Shown: in pieces, positions 1-9,398 of the stretch
Position numbering within the stretch: the stretch's first letter is position 1
Layout: each line of letters begins with the position of its first letter
Assembly: GCA_016712465.1 (NCBI GenBank)
Contig: JADJQZ010000001.1
Coordinates: 3,906,001-3,970,000, forward strand
Source of the DNA: Candidatus Obscuribacter sp.
Lineage (GTDB): Bacteria; Cyanobacteriota; Vampirovibrionia; Obscuribacterales; Obscuribacteraceae
Direction: 5' to 3'
Length of the DNA: 64,000 bases
Notes under the pieces: generated by a model
Seen by the model: only the letters and a program-made list of their open reading frames with translations
The model's database searches: none
What the model was told of the DNA's origin: nothing
Translations under genes and position numbers: made by a program

Positions 1-70
1 TAGATCATAAGAGCCGCTCACAGTGCTGAAACCTGTGCGGGTCTAATTTACGCTGCCAAAGGAGCCGACC

Positions 71-625
71 ATGAAAATCAAACAAATCCCTTTTATTGCT
101 CTAGCCCTCACTCTCACCGGCGCTTTCAGCCAGTGCTTCATACCTGTCTTCTCACAGGGGCTGGAAACTCCCGACAAGCTTGCTTCTGAAACCACCGTCA
201 AGGCCGGTAAAAAAGGCAGTCATCGTAAGGATCCCCTTGGTTTGAGCGACGCCCAGAAAGAGAAGATGCTCACCCTGCGCAACCAGATGAAAGACAAAGT
301 ACAACCCAAGATTGCCGAGCTAAGTTCCCACAAGCGCGCTCTGCAAGACCTCTTAACCAGAGAAAGCCTCGACAAAGCAGCCATCTTGAAAGAACAAGAA
401 CAAATAAACTCCCTTGCCGGTGAAATTGCCTCAGTCAAACTTTCTTACCGCATCGACAGCAGTGAAAACCTCACCCCCGAACAACGGCAAACCTTGCGCA
501 AACGCATGGCCAGCAAAGGGAAAGGAATGGGCGGCCGCAAACATGCGGGCAAACACAAAAGAGCGGCACAGCCAGCTTCCACCACCCAGGCCGAAATGGT
601 AGAAGAGAACAAAGAGCAAGTTTGA
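71..625 (+). CDS. Spy/CpxP-like periplasmic protein
   Basis: A 184-residue predicted secreted protein. Residues 1-30 form a signal peptide (basic MKIK, hydrophobic core, cleavage near FSQG). Two LTxxQ-type elements, LGLSDAQ at 56-62 and LTPEQ at 134-138, flank a charged helical stretch; this is the layout of the Spy/CpxP/ZraP family, periplasmic chaperones or envelope-stress and metal-stress sensors. The tail from residue 143 is Lys/Gly/His-rich, which is less usual for the family and could bind metal or polyanions (inference). The start is fixed by AAAGGAG at 58-64. No sensor kinase or efflux gene is adjacent, so its exact role is open. Confidence 0.75.
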   Translation: MKIKQIPFIALALTLTGAFSQCFIPVFSQGLETPDKLASETTVKAGKKGSHRKDPLGLSDAQKEKMLTLRNQMKDKVQPKIAELSSHKRALQDLLTRESLDKAAILKEQEQINSLAGEIASVKLSYRIDSSENLTPEQRQTLRKRMASKGKGMGGRKHAGKHKRAAQPASTTQAEMVEENKEQV

Positions 626-657
626 AGATGCTCTCAACCGGCAAGTTGCAGAAGCAA

Positions 658-688
658 ATGAAGCCTCGCTGGCGAGGCGAGGCTTCAT
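658..688 (+). terminator. Perfect hairpin after the Spy-like gene
   Basis: A perfect 12-bp stem (658-669 with 677-688) and a 7-base loop, 33 bases after the stop codon. No T-run follows, so it may be a Rho-assisted terminator or 3'-end stabiliser rather than a classical intrinsic terminator. Confidence 0.5.
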
Positions 689-755
689 CTGGGAGTTCTC
701 TACAATGCTATGGTACGAAATTTTCTAGATAACCCAAACAGGGTTTTCCCCAGTT

Positions 756-1202
756 TCAATCTGGGCAACATCCTACTTCCGATGAGGCTTTCAGACAGGC
801 GCCGCCACAACCTGAGGGGCCGACACCTAAAAGTTTCGCCGCCGCCGGATAATACCCTAGAACCCTAGCCTCACTGTTCAAGGTGCAGGCGTCGGCATAA
901 TTTTTGCAAGATGAATTGCATAAACAGACCGGACAAAATACCGGCTGCCCAAAGCGCAGCCGCCAGAGCCTGAAGTTTTGAACAATACCCAGCTCAATTT
1001 CCGTCCCTGAGTCCCCGCTCTCAGTCCCTCTCTCCAAGCGTACACCAGCGCGCTCTCCGGCAGTTTCGGCTGCCGACCTCGCCAATGAGGACCGCTCAAG
1101 AGCCACCGCCTTCTCATGTGAAGGCTCCGCCTCAGCCGATAGGCAGCAGCATCCAAACCAGATGAATAGTGCGGAAAACAAGCTCAGCAAAGGCCCTGTC
1201 AA
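756..1202 (-). CDS. Possible small secreted Cys-rich protein (doubtful)
   Basis: An open frame of 148 codons starting at a TTG that lies 2 bases after the stop of the upstream TPR gene. The first 25 residues look like a signal peptide (TGPLLSLFSALFIWFG then CCCLSAEA), and the C-terminal half holds about ten cysteines with a loosely Kazal-like NYADACTLN segment. Against it: no ribosome binding site before the TTG and no family I recognise. If it is not coding, the stretch 689-1204 is an intergenic region without another visible feature. Confidence 0.27.
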   Translation of the reverse strand: MTGPLLSLFSALFIWFGCCCLSAEAEPSHEKAVALERSSLARSAAETAGERAGVRLERGTESGDSGTEIELGIVQNFRLWRLRFGQPVFCPVCLCNSSCKNYADACTLNSEARVLGYYPAAAKLLGVGPSGCGGACLKASSEVGCCPD

Positions 1203-1204
1203 AC

Positions 1205-2230
1205 TTAAAATCTCAAACGAACCAGACGGCAGACCGGGCAGTGCAAACCGGTGCCACGCAGTGCATAGGATGCACCAATATTGAGCGCCATACCAAGTGC
1301 CGCTCGCGCTACCACCTTACCCGTGGAAGGACGGGGCGCACCCACCGTCAGTGTAGGCGGAGTGGCATTCCCCACCGGGAGCACTGGCGGAGTCATGGCA
1401 TTTTGATTGGACCTCAGTTGAAAAACCTGTCCGTCCTGTACCGGTGCGGGGTCGCTCTCCGGCAAGGTGAAGGGCTGAACGGCCACAGTTCTATCCACGG
1501 CTCTAAAGCCGGGGTTTGCCACCGGCAAAGCAACTGCACCGGCAAACGGGGGCGCCACACTGAGGCTGGGATTTCTTTTCAACTGACCTTCCAGAGACTG
1601 CACGGCCTCGCCTATCTGTACGTCCCGGGGCGAGAGCGCATGGGCGGCACGGTAATGCCCCAGGGCTGTGATCAAATCACCGCGACCTTCAGCCAGGGCA
1701 CCAAGATTGAAAAAGGCATCCACATTCTGCGGGTCCCGTCCCAGTACCTGGCGAAAGTTCTCTTCTGCTTCCGATAGCTGCCCTTCCCGGTGCTTCAAAG
1801 CCCCCAGGCGAAGCAAGCGATCGCTTTCAGGATCTGAAATGACAGGCTTGATCTCATTGGTCGTCGTTAGAGAAGAATCAAGTTGGGGCTTTTGCAGCAC
1901 CAGGGGCTTGCCCGGGCCGGACTTAGCGACGGACTTATGACCGAAAGCGGCATTGCCCCTTCTTTTCGATCTCTTCTTATGCCTCGAGGCAACCACTTTC
2001 GACCCGGGTCGAGCTGTAGCGGCCGAATTTGTAGTGGCCGGAGCGGCCGGAGCTGCCGAAGCCTCTATAGATATAACCGGAATCAGGGCCAGAAGCGTCA
2101 GAAGCGCACACAGGGAGCTAAACAAAGTGCCGCTTCTTCTCACAAGAAGAACCCCTCTCAGACAAACAAGGCAATCAATCGACGAGTCGACAAAGTATCT
2201 GACGTAACTTCTCAAAATTTGTGCCTGCAT
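1205..2230 (-). CDS. Secreted/membrane-anchored TPR protein
   Basis: A 341-residue protein with one hydrophobic segment at about 38-58 (signal or anchor), a basic low-complexity linker, then two TPR units at about 138-205 (LLRLGALKHREGQLSEAEEN and the repeat starting VDAFFNLGAL). The C-terminal part is Pro/Val-rich and ends in a Gly/Ala stretch (ARAALGMALNIGASYALRG) like a glycine zipper. The same plan, TPR pair plus glycine-zipper tail, occurs in the protein at 54313-55278, so the two are probably paralogs. The long N-terminus before the hydrophobic segment suggests an internal start may be used. Role unknown; TPRs mediate protein contacts. Confidence 0.7.
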   Translation of the reverse strand: MQAQILRSYVRYFVDSSIDCLVCLRGVLLVRRSGTLFSSLCALLTLLALIPVISIEASAAPAAPATTNSAATARPGSKVVASRHKKRSKRRGNAAFGHKSVAKSGPGKPLVLQKPQLDSSLTTTNEIKPVISDPESDRLLRLGALKHREGQLSEAEENFRQVLGRDPQNVDAFFNLGALAEGRGDLITALGHYRAAHALSPRDVQIGEAVQSLEGQLKRNPSLSVAPPFAGAVALPVANPGFRAVDRTVAVQPFTLPESDPAPVQDGQVFQLRSNQNAMTPPVLPVGNATPPTLTVGAPRPSTGKVVARAALGMALNIGASYALRGTGLHCPVCRLVRLRF

Positions 2231-2304
2231 TCATTATTCCCGCTTCGCCCCTTGCTCAAGCCGTTTGCAGATACTCTCTAATTTGCCGCTCAGCCAAGTA
2301 ATGG

Positions 2305-2316
2305 GTAACTGGTTAC
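2305..2316. promoter_or_regulatory. Short inverted repeat in a divergent intergenic region
   Basis: GTAAC-TG-GTTAC between two divergent TPR genes (gap 2231-2427). A TATAAA-like box follows at about 2339-2344 on the plus strand. It could be an operator for either gene; no regulator is identified. Confidence 0.25.
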
Positions 2317-2427
2317 GGAAGTATAAACGAGCGTACACTATAAAATAGGAACCGCCGAACTAGAGAGCTAGTTAATGGTCTATCCAGGGCAACATTTGGC
2401 AAAGGCAATATTCGGCAAAGGCAGCAA

Positions 2428-4065
2428 ATGGTCAGGCAAAGAGCGAGGCAAATAGCCGTAAAGAACGCGCAACGGGCGCCGATAGCCTTGTGGTTGCGGC
2501 AGTCGGTTTACGCCCTGCTGCTACCTTCTTTGCTTTCTCTGCTTGCCTGCGGCCAAACCGCTGCCCGGGCCGAGGGCGAACAGTCCCAACCGGAGTCCCC
2601 AAAATCGGCAAGGGAAGAAAGCACCCTCAATAGCGATGTCGTAGTGGAAAAACCCACGCCGGGCACTAACTTGAACATCGAGAAGGAAGGTGACTACAGT
2701 CAAAAGCTATACTTAGAGGGAGAAAAGGCCCTTTCCGAAAGGCGCTACGAAACTGCGGAAGCCTACTTCAAAGCCAGCCTCAAGGAACTTTATCGCAGCA
2801 CCAATCGCCTGCACCTGCAAGACCTGGAGTTGAGCATGGCCAGACTCGACCTGGCCATGCAGAGAAACGATCAGGCCTATCGCGCCCTCACCAAGCTTGC
2901 CCACGGCATAAAAGTCGACCAACACGGCAACGTCAACAAGAGCAAAGGGGCCTTACTACTCTCGGAACTGGCTGAAGCCGAACTGAGACTGAGCCGTTTT
3001 GATGAAGCGGACAAACACATAAGGCAGGCCATGAGACTGATGCAGAAGGGCTATCAAGGTCTACCCGCCCTGAAGGAACGCGGCATCGCGGAAGGTCGCC
3101 TGGCTCGCGTTCTCAGTCACCGCGGTCTCAATCAAGATGCCAAAGAGCACTTTCAAGCCGCCGTCGATTTATTAGAGCAAGAACCCGGCTATAAACAGTT
3201 GGATCTGGCCGACTTATTGAGGCAGGAAGCGCTCTTCTACCGAGACATCGGGGCCAGAAAAACCGCTGCTCAAATCTTCGAGCGCGCCTGCGCCATAAAG
3301 GCCAGTGCCAGTAATTCACAGAAAACCAGGTCGCTCACCGGTGAAATTGACTATGTCTGGGAACCGGGCTCCCCTCATTCCCATGAAATAATCGATCAAG
3401 ATTTCCCCTTGCGTTATATAGAAGTGAACAACACGAGGGTAGCGGTTACAGTCATAGACCTCTGGGAACTGGCCGGTTTACTCATTTGCGTAACCAACAC
3501 CGACGAGCACCGGCATGTCTTTGGTCTGGGGGAAGTAAAATTCTACAAAGTGGTTAAAGATCCAGGTTCAGGTGTGGTCCGCTCCTATGAACAAATTCCC
3601 CAGGTAGATCACAGCCGCATCGATCGCATTCGCCGTGAGCGCAATATCTGGGATCTCACTCAAAATCGCCCCTGGTTGGCCAACATCCAGAAAACAAGAA
3701 ATTTCCGCGGACTGGTACCACCCAACGGCCATGACCTCTTTCGTGGTCCCAATGTCTTTGGAGTCTGGGGAGAATGGCCGGGTATTTCCCATGTGGTGCC
3801 AACGAGAGTCGCCATCTTGCCCAGCCGAGAGAATGTCTTTTACGTCGATGAAGCTGAAGAAGAAGGCAGCCGGGAATCCGGTTTAATTCGCTCCGAGGGC
3901 ATAAGACAAATGGGACTGCTGCCGATTTCCATGGAACCGCTGGAATCACGCACAGGAGAGTTATTCTATCTCTACCCTCGCAATGAAGATGTGGAAGTGC
4001 GTGTCACCGTCGGTAATACCACATACAGCTTTCCGTTTCGCTGTCGCAAAAGACGCATTAATTGA
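2428..4065 (+). CDS. Secreted TPR protein with unknown C-terminal domain
   Basis: A 545-residue protein. The first 48 residues form a long signal peptide (basic n-region, LLLPSLLSLLACG core, ARAEG cleavage region). TPR-like helices run from about residue 90 to 300 (YLEGEKALSERRYETAEAYF, LSELAEAELRLSRFDEADKH, ALFYRDIGARKTAAQIFERA). From about 320 a beta-rich domain of some 220 residues, rich in Trp and Arg, has no family I recognise. RBS GGCAGC precedes the ATG weakly. A hairpin follows the gene (4123-4149). Probably a periplasmic scaffold or assembly protein (inference). Confidence 0.7.
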   Translation: MVRQRARQIAVKNAQRAPIALWLRQSVYALLLPSLLSLLACGQTAARAEGEQSQPESPKSAREESTLNSDVVVEKPTPGTNLNIEKEGDYSQKLYLEGEKALSERRYETAEAYFKASLKELYRSTNRLHLQDLELSMARLDLAMQRNDQAYRALTKLAHGIKVDQHGNVNKSKGALLLSELAEAELRLSRFDEADKHIRQAMRLMQKGYQGLPALKERGIAEGRLARVLSHRGLNQDAKEHFQAAVDLLEQEPGYKQLDLADLLRQEALFYRDIGARKTAAQIFERACAIKASASNSQKTRSLTGEIDYVWEPGSPHSHEIIDQDFPLRYIEVNNTRVAVTVIDLWELAGLLICVTNTDEHRHVFGLGEVKFYKVVKDPGSGVVRSYEQIPQVDHSRIDRIRRERNIWDLTQNRPWLANIQKTRNFRGLVPPNGHDLFRGPNVFGVWGEWPGISHVVPTRVAILPSRENVFYVDEAEEEGSRESGLIRSEGIRQMGLLPISMEPLESRTGELFYLYPRNEDVEVRVTVGNTTYSFPFRCRKRRIN

Positions 4066-4122
4066 TGACGGTCTGAGTCTGAGCCTCAATCAGGACCTCA
4101 AATCTAAAGAAGGGCTTAATTA

Positions 4123-4149
4123 AAGGCGCCTGCCAAGTGGCGCCCCTTA
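4123..4149 (+). terminator. Hairpin downstream of the TPR gene
   Basis: AAGGCGCC at 4123-4130 pairs with GGCGCC at 4139-4144 across an 8-base loop. No T-tract follows. It lies between the TPR gene and the next small ORF. Confidence 0.4.
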
Positions 4150-4196
4150 GGATAGAAAAATACATTTACTACCTGAGAATTGGAGACGCCATTTTG

Positions 4197-4364
4197 ATGA
4201 TCGTCCTTGAGATTCTTTCAACCCTTATGGAATTTCTCACTGAGTGTCACCATGACAGTGATGGCAGCAGCAGCTCCACCACGCACTCCGGTTTCTGCAT
4301 GCCGCTTCTCTGGACGTTATTCGCCACCTACATGGGCATCGTAGTCTATAACTTCTTCACTTAG
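4197..4364 (+). CDS. Small membrane protein, 55 aa
   Basis: The ATG at 4197 is preceded by GGAG at 4182-4185. The product has two hydrophobic stretches, MIVLEILSTLMEFL at the N-terminus and MPLLWTLFATYMGIVVYNFF at the C-terminus, separated by a short His/Asp/Ser-rich loop. The frame is open back to about 4137, but no better start is seen there. No family recognised; length and hydrophobicity suggest a two-pass inner-membrane peptide. Confidence 0.5.
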   Translation: MIVLEILSTLMEFLTECHHDSDGSSSSTTHSGFCMPLLWTLFATYMGIVVYNFFT

Positions 4365-4407
4365 CCTCGTCGCCGGCACAGAAGAAAGCAGCCGCACCAG
4401 ACTCTCA

Positions 4408-5415
4408 TTAACGCAGCACGCTGGAAGCAGAACGATATTTTTTCAAACAGTCCGTATAGCCTTCCACATAAGAGGGGAAACTCAACTCCACTCCCAGATC
4501 TCGCAAAACCCTGCGGGCGTTTATCTGCCTATTGCCGCGCAGCGTTGGATTGACAGAAGCAAGGCTCTGGCTTTCCGGCAGCGGCATATTCAGTTCCGAG
4601 CACAACCATGTGGCTACACTCAGGTGGGTAGACGGTTTCAAGTCGCCGACCAGGTATAGCGAACGCGCTTGGGCCCGCAGGAAGGCAGCCACGATAATTC
4701 TGGCCAGGTCATCAAGGTGAATGCGAGAAACATAGTTGGTGCCGTCACCGGGCAAACGGTATTGTCCGGCGATCAAGCGAAGATGCAGACCGTAGGAATA
4801 ATCGTATAAGCCGGGCGCTCTCAATACCACAGCGCCACAGTCACGCCAGATGTCTTCAGCGGCAAGTCTCTGCCTGGCTGCCGGTTCCTGCTTGTCCACA
4901 TCGGTTTCTTCGTCGATGATGCCCTGCTGCTTACCGTAAACACCGGTGGAGGAAATATAGACAATCTTGGCGGCCACAGCCCCCACCACTTCCGAAAGAA
5001 TTCTATCGGTGCTGCCGTCGGGCGGGAAGGAAACCAGAACCAGCGCCCCTTTTGCCAGTTCCTGCAGACGCTTGAGAGCACCTACCTTAGACCCATCTTG
5101 GCGCTCAGCAGCAAAATCCAGCAGCTTATCCAGCACCAATGGTTCAATGCCTAGCTCCTTCAGCTCGGCGGCCCGCCCCTCTTCTCTCGTAGTACCATAT
5201 ATAACACCACAACTAAAATTTTCAGGTTGCGCCAGCCCGCCACGAATGTAGGCCACCAGGGCCCGTGCGGTGCGCCCAACTCCCAAAAGCAGAAGCGGTC
5301 TCTCCACACGGGAAAGATTCTCCAGAGCCAATTCGGCATGCCCCTCGGTCAGAAGAGTTTCTCCTTCCGAAGAGGAATTCAAATTAGGGCTGGTTGAGTT
5401 TTCAGAACCGGACAT
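4408..5415 (-). CDS. NAD(P)-dependent SDR/epimerase family protein
   Basis: A 335-residue protein of the atypical extended SDR group (YeeZ-like). After a 38-residue polar tail comes a Rossmann start (LLLLGVGRTARALVAYI). The active-site area has YISSTGVYGKQ, where the catalytic Ser/Thr and Tyr are expected, followed by EDIWRDCGAVVLRAPGLYD, a typical extended-SDR core. Family members reduce or epimerise nucleotide sugars or other small molecules; the substrate is not visible. A strong RBS (GGGAGG) sits 14 bases downstream of the stop of repeat protein A, so the two form an operon with A first. Confidence 0.72.
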   Translation of the reverse strand: MSGSENSTSPNLNSSSEGETLLTEGHAELALENLSRVERPLLLLGVGRTARALVAYIRGGLAQPENFSCGVIYGTTREEGRAAELKELGIEPLVLDKLLDFAAERQDGSKVGALKRLQELAKGALVLVSFPPDGSTDRILSEVVGAVAAKIVYISSTGVYGKQQGIIDEETDVDKQEPAARQRLAAEDIWRDCGAVVLRAPGLYDYSYGLHLRLIAGQYRLPGDGTNYVSRIHLDDLARIIVAAFLRAQARSLYLVGDLKPSTHLSVATWLCSELNMPLPESQSLASVNPTLRGNRQINARRVLRDLGVELSFPSYVEGYTDCLKKYRSASSVLR

Positions 5416-5429
5416 GCCTCCCTCCCGTA

Positions 5430-7262
5430 CTAAGAAAGGACGCTTATACCCAGTTCCTGCAATGCCACTTTCAAGGGCACCCGCATGCGCTCACAATAGT
5501 GTAGAGCCTGCACCGCTTCCTCGACTTTCAGTTTCCCGACGGCAATGTGCTTCTGGCAAGAAAGTGCACTGTCCAGTAACACCTGCTCGATCTTGCCGCC
5601 GGACACCAGCATGGAGGCCGCACCGGAAGCCAGTTCACCGCCGGCGGCGGTGGCACTCTCCAGATCAGCCACAGAAATCAATCCGGAATTTCGCAACAAA
5701 TTCAGGGCATCGCCAATGGTCTCGTCATCGATGCCTTCTCTCTTAACCATGGCCGTGCCGCTGGTCTGAGCCAACTTTTCAATGGCCTCTTCCATGGAAA
5801 TATTGCCCGAGCGCAAGACATCCTGCAAACCCAGGGCTGTTTTCAATTGACTGGCGGTAATGATGCCGGCCATGACCAAGACCTGCCCAATCTGTGGCTT
5901 GACCCGCACCACGGCATCACCGGGTTTGACCCGAATGTCGGCCTCATCGGGTTCAACGTCGCAGCCCCTCAGATGAGCACGGCGCACAGCCTCAGCCGCC
6001 TTAATGGCCGAGAGAGTGCCTTGACTGACCAGGGTCTGTACCTGCAAGGCGGCATCAATAGTAGCTTTCGGCACCAGTCCTGCATCCACAAGAAAAGTTC
6101 CAAGCATAATATTGGGTCGCCGCTTCACCAGGTCGTGATGGGGTGCCACCACATTAGGAGCAAATGGATCAACGGCATAACCGCCGGTGCCGGAACCAAG
6201 GGGCACGGTGGAAGCGGCGGAAACCGGATCTACCGGCATGGCCGGCTGACCATAGGGCAACTGCCCGGGCATCATATTGGGATTGTAGGGATAGGGTGAA
6301 GCACCGTAACCGGGCGGGTATGCATAGCCCGGCGGATACATATAAGGATTTTGGTAAGGGGCATAAGGATAACCCGGTGGGTAACCGTAGCCAGGCGGCA
6401 TCTCAGCCTGCGGCACAAAGGGCTGTTGCGGCATAGGTTGAGGACCGGGCATGGGCGGCTGCACATTCTGCGGCACCGCCATTGGTGCAACGGTCGGAGC
6501 GGGCGGCTGAACTTGTTGAGCAGGCGGATTTACCATCACCGGCGGCGATACAACTTCAGGACCGGCGGAAGGAGACCCGTGAGGAGCAGCTTGCGCAGCC
6601 GGCTGTGGTTCGCTTGCTTTTGCCTCCCCGGCAAATCCGGCAGCGGGCTCCATCTGGGGCGCCGATGCCGTAACCGGTGCCTCCGGCTCGGGAGTCAAGA
6701 GATGAGGGGGATACTTGGCCGCTTCTTTCTTTTTGAAATAGCCGCTGGCATCAAGATCGCTTGGCTTCATCAAGCCACTGTCGCTGGAGGAACTTTCGTA
6801 GCTTCGATCGAGAGAGAATTCGGAGCTGGTGTTGGTGGTGGATGAGCTGCTGAAGTTAGATGCCATTTCGGCCTTTGGCAAAGGCGCTCTCTCAGGAGCA
6901 GCCGCCGCGCCTTTACCGGCGGGCGTTTCCTCAGTGGGAGCAAAAATATTGGGTCCGTCGGAAGGCAGCGAAAGGGTGAGAACGTCGTAGAGCAGTTCTA
7001 CATCATCAAAGCCGGTGCTCCACATTACCCTGGAGCTATTACCCTCGCCTTCGTAAAGCGTCCAGATGGGCTCGCCGCCCCCTACTTCCACTCTCACCGT
7101 AAGAGAGAAGGGCAGTCCAAGCTTCTCGGAACGCCAGGGCAATTCAACTGTGCAAGCCCGGGCCTTCTTGGCCTCATTGAGCAGGTTTCTGATATCAGGA
7201 AGTCGCGGCGTCTTCGGTAACTTGTCGAGACGGACGTACTTCTTGGGTTTGTACATTGTCAA
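5430..7262 (-). CDS. Repeat protein A: novel N-terminal domain, Pro-rich linker, MshEN-like repeats
   Basis: A 610-residue protein with no signal peptide. Residues 26-99 form a compact domain (VELPW at 39-43, EPIWTLYE at 64-71, VMW at 79-81) shared with B and weakly with D. Residues 115-375 are low complexity, with a Pro/Tyr/Gly stretch at about 290-345. From 380 to the end are four motifs with the MshEN spacing LGx2Lx3Gx6Lx3Lx2Q, for example MLGTFLVDAGLVPKATIDAA and QIGQVLVMAGIITASQLKTA. MshEN binds cyclic-di-GMP in GspE-type ATPases; here there is no ATPase, and the leading Arg is replaced. The C-terminus ends with ALHYCERMRVPLKVALQELG, nearly the same as in B. Probably a cytoplasmic signalling adaptor (inference). 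Confidence 0.72.
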   Translation of the reverse strand: MTMYKPKKYVRLDKLPKTPRLPDIRNLLNEAKKARACTVELPWRSEKLGLPFSLTVRVEVGGGEPIWTLYEGEGNSSRVMWSTGFDDVELLYDVLTLSLPSDGPNIFAPTEETPAGKGAAAAPERAPLPKAEMASNFSSSSTTNTSSEFSLDRSYESSSSDSGLMKPSDLDASGYFKKKEAAKYPPHLLTPEPEAPVTASAPQMEPAAGFAGEAKASEPQPAAQAAPHGSPSAGPEVVSPPVMVNPPAQQVQPPAPTVAPMAVPQNVQPPMPGPQPMPQQPFVPQAEMPPGYGYPPGYPYAPYQNPYMYPPGYAYPPGYGASPYPYNPNMMPGQLPYGQPAMPVDPVSAASTVPLGSGTGGYAVDPFAPNVVAPHHDLVKRRPNIMLGTFLVDAGLVPKATIDAALQVQTLVSQGTLSAIKAAEAVRRAHLRGCDVEPDEADIRVKPGDAVVRVKPQIGQVLVMAGIITASQLKTALGLQDVLRSGNISMEEAIEKLAQTSGTAMVKREGIDDETIGDALNLLRNSGLISVADLESATAAGGELASGAASMLVSGGKIEQVLLDSALSCQKHIAVGKLKVEEAVQALHYCERMRVPLKVALQELGISVLS

Positions 7263-7478
7263 ACCTGACCACTGGGAAAGGGGGAAATAGAAGCTATCAA
7301 AAAGAAATTATCTTTCAACTTACCTTCCCGATCAAGGGAAGAACTAACCTTACCACTGAAGGCAAGATTTCCCTGGATTCAAGCAAGCGTAATGGCAAGC
7401 CCTGGGCCAAGAGCGTGTTAATGTTGATAGGCTAGAGGTTCTGGCTCTTGGCGCAAAAGGCAGGAAGGTAAGAAAAAT

Positions 7479-8294
7479 ATGCTGGAAGGCAAAAAACTGG
7501 CTGTTATCGGTGTGGGTAAACTGGGAGAAGCTCTTATCTCCGGGCTTCTCAAGAACGGAGCGCTGAAGGCGGAAGATGTCTGCGGCACAGTGGGCCGGGA
7601 AAATTCCATCAGTCGAGTAAGAGAGAAGCTACCTATCGCAGTCACCCTTGACAATAAAGAGGCTGTCAAAGGCAAGGACCTCATCCTCCTGGCTGTTAAG
7701 CCGCAAAATATGGCCAAGGTTTTGCTTGAGATCAAAGATGTCATTGAAGACCACCAGCTTCTCATCTCCGTGGCAGCCTCCGTTTCCACAGCCTTCGTGG
7801 AAGAGAAGTTGGGCAGACCGGCGCCGGTGGTGAGAGCCATGCCCAACACGCCCTCCGTCATCAATGCCGGCATGACCGGGCTCTGCGGCGGCTCACAGGC
7901 CAAACCCGAACACTTGAAAGCCTGCGAAGCAATTTTTCGCTGCGTGGGCGAGACCGTATTTGTAGACGAGTCGCTCATGGACGCCGTCACAGCTCTATCA
8001 GCCAGCGGTCCCGCTTATCTGTACGTGGTGATTGAGTCTCTAGCGGAAGCGGGAGTGAAACTAGGCATCCCCAGAGAAACCTCGACCCTGCTAGCGGCTC
8101 AGACTATGTACGGCGCCGCCAAAATGGTTCTGGAATCGAAGGCTCACCCGGCCCTGCTCAAGGATACTGTGACAACCCCGGCCGGCTGCACCATTGACGG
8201 ACTGATGGAACTGGAAGAAGGTAAGCTGCGCGTCACCTTGATCAAAGCCGTAGTGAAAGCAGCGGAGAGAGCCCGAGAGCTAGTGCACCGCTAG
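7479..8294 (+). CDS. proC: Pyrroline-5-carboxylate reductase
   Basis: A 271-residue protein, normal for ProC, which reduces 1-pyrroline-5-carboxylate to proline with NAD(P)H in the cytoplasm. The N-terminal Rossmann motif is AVIGVGKLGEALISGLL, followed by LLAVKPQNM, RAMPNTPSVINAGMTGLCG, and the C-terminal family signature ALSASGPAYLYVVIESLAEA and TTPAGCTIDGLMELE. RBS AAGGTAAG lies upstream of the ATG. The gene stands alone between the divergent repeat-protein-A operon and a convergent LRR gene. Confidence 0.95.
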   Translation: MLEGKKLAVIGVGKLGEALISGLLKNGALKAEDVCGTVGRENSISRVREKLPIAVTLDNKEAVKGKDLILLAVKPQNMAKVLLEIKDVIEDHQLLISVAASVSTAFVEEKLGRPAPVVRAMPNTPSVINAGMTGLCGGSQAKPEHLKACEAIFRCVGETVFVDESLMDAVTALSASGPAYLYVVIESLAEAGVKLGIPRETSTLLAAQTMYGAAKMVLESKAHPALLKDTVTTPAGCTIDGLMELEEGKLRVTLIKAVVKAAERARELVHR

Positions 8295-8301
8295 CTTCCA
8301 C

Positions 8302-9252
8302 TTAAATTTTCAATTCCGTGCTCTCAGGCAAATCCTTCTTGAGAGATTCCCTGGCAATCTCATTCAAAGAGGTGCCTTCCAGGGAGAGCTTTTTAAGGGT
8401 GGAAAGGGAAATGAGCGCCGGCACGCAGGTGTCATCGATAAGGGTGTTGTCCAGCCAGAGCTTTTCGAGAGACTTCAATGAACGCAGATGCTCCACCCCT
8501 TTGGAAGAAAGCGGTGTGCCCGATAAATCCAACTCCTTGAGACCAGTGACAGAGGCGATTTTCTCAGCATCATCATCGGTAATCTTGCTGCCTTCTCCAT
8601 CGATAGAGTGCAGGTAACCGGTGGGAAAGCGCTTCAATAGAGCCAGATCCACTCGTCTATCCTTAGCAAGCTCCAACTGCAGTTTCTTGCCCCGGGGAAG
8701 ATAAAAGGTGCCACGGGCTTTGCACAAGGGTTCCCAGTAGTCGGCGTCCTCCTCCGATTCCACCAGAATCTCACCGATGCTCTCATTGGATTGCAGTTCC
8801 ACCGTCACGGTGTTGGGCGGAGGCAGGGGCTCGGCGGCCACCGGCTTTGGACTGCCGGCAGCAGGAGCGTTTTGCCTCTTCTCGCCCTCAATGGAAGGTG
8901 CCGCACTAACGGCAGCGCCCCGGGCGCTGAGCACCAGTGCCACAGTGGCGGCGATGCCAAGAAAGAGTTCCACGGAAAGGCGCGAAAAATCAATGTCGAT
9001 TCGGTTTATGCCCCGAGCCTTAGCTTCCTCGCTCAGTACCGGCGGGGAAAAAATTGAAGCAAAGCCAAGCGGAGCCTCAAGTGCGCCGAACTCCTTCCAG
9101 GGCGGATAGACACCGATCATGACGAGCACAGTGACACCAAGCCACAGGTTCTTAATTTGACTCTCTTTCAGCACTTGGCAAAACTCCCTCTGCAGGCTAC
9201 GCAGATAAATGCGCCTGATTTCTCTGCATATGTTAGCGCCAAGGCCGGTCAA
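8302..9252 (-). CDS. Membrane protein with C-terminal leucine-rich repeats
   Basis: A 316-residue protein. Two hydrophobic segments at about 36-50 (LWLGVTVLVMIGVYPPW) and 93-110 (VELFLGIAATVALVLSARG) place the rest on one side of the membrane. A Pro/Ala linker follows, then a small beta-region, and from about 215 three or four LRRs of the type LKELDLSGTPLSSKGVEHL and LEKLWLDNTLIDDTCVPAL, the style common in Planctomycetes and Melainabacteria. LRRs usually bind proteins; no partner is visible. It converges with proC with a gap of 7 bases. Confidence 0.7.
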   Translation of the reverse strand: MTGLGANICREIRRIYLRSLQREFCQVLKESQIKNLWLGVTVLVMIGVYPPWKEFGALEAPLGFASIFSPPVLSEEAKARGINRIDIDFSRLSVELFLGIAATVALVLSARGAAVSAAPSIEGEKRQNAPAAGSPKPVAAEPLPPPNTVTVELQSNESIGEILVESEEDADYWEPLCKARGTFYLPRGKKLQLELAKDRRVDLALLKRFPTGYLHSIDGEGSKITDDDAEKIASVTGLKELDLSGTPLSSKGVEHLRSLKSLEKLWLDNTLIDDTCVPALISLSTLKKLSLEGTSLNEIARESLKKDLPESTELKI

Positions 9253-9398
9253 GTGTTCTAAACTATGTAACTTGTCTGAAGCACTAGAAAGCTTAAGCTC
9301 TTGAGAATCTTGGCGGAAACACCGGCCGGATCCCCAAGTAAAACAGGTGTCCTAAATGTACTGAGGGTTCTTAGACCCTATGCAATGAGGAAGGAATT

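Noticed and set aside
1169..1777. 202-codon plus-strand open frame
   Set aside because: Shadow of the TPR gene 1205-2230; no domain and atypical composition.
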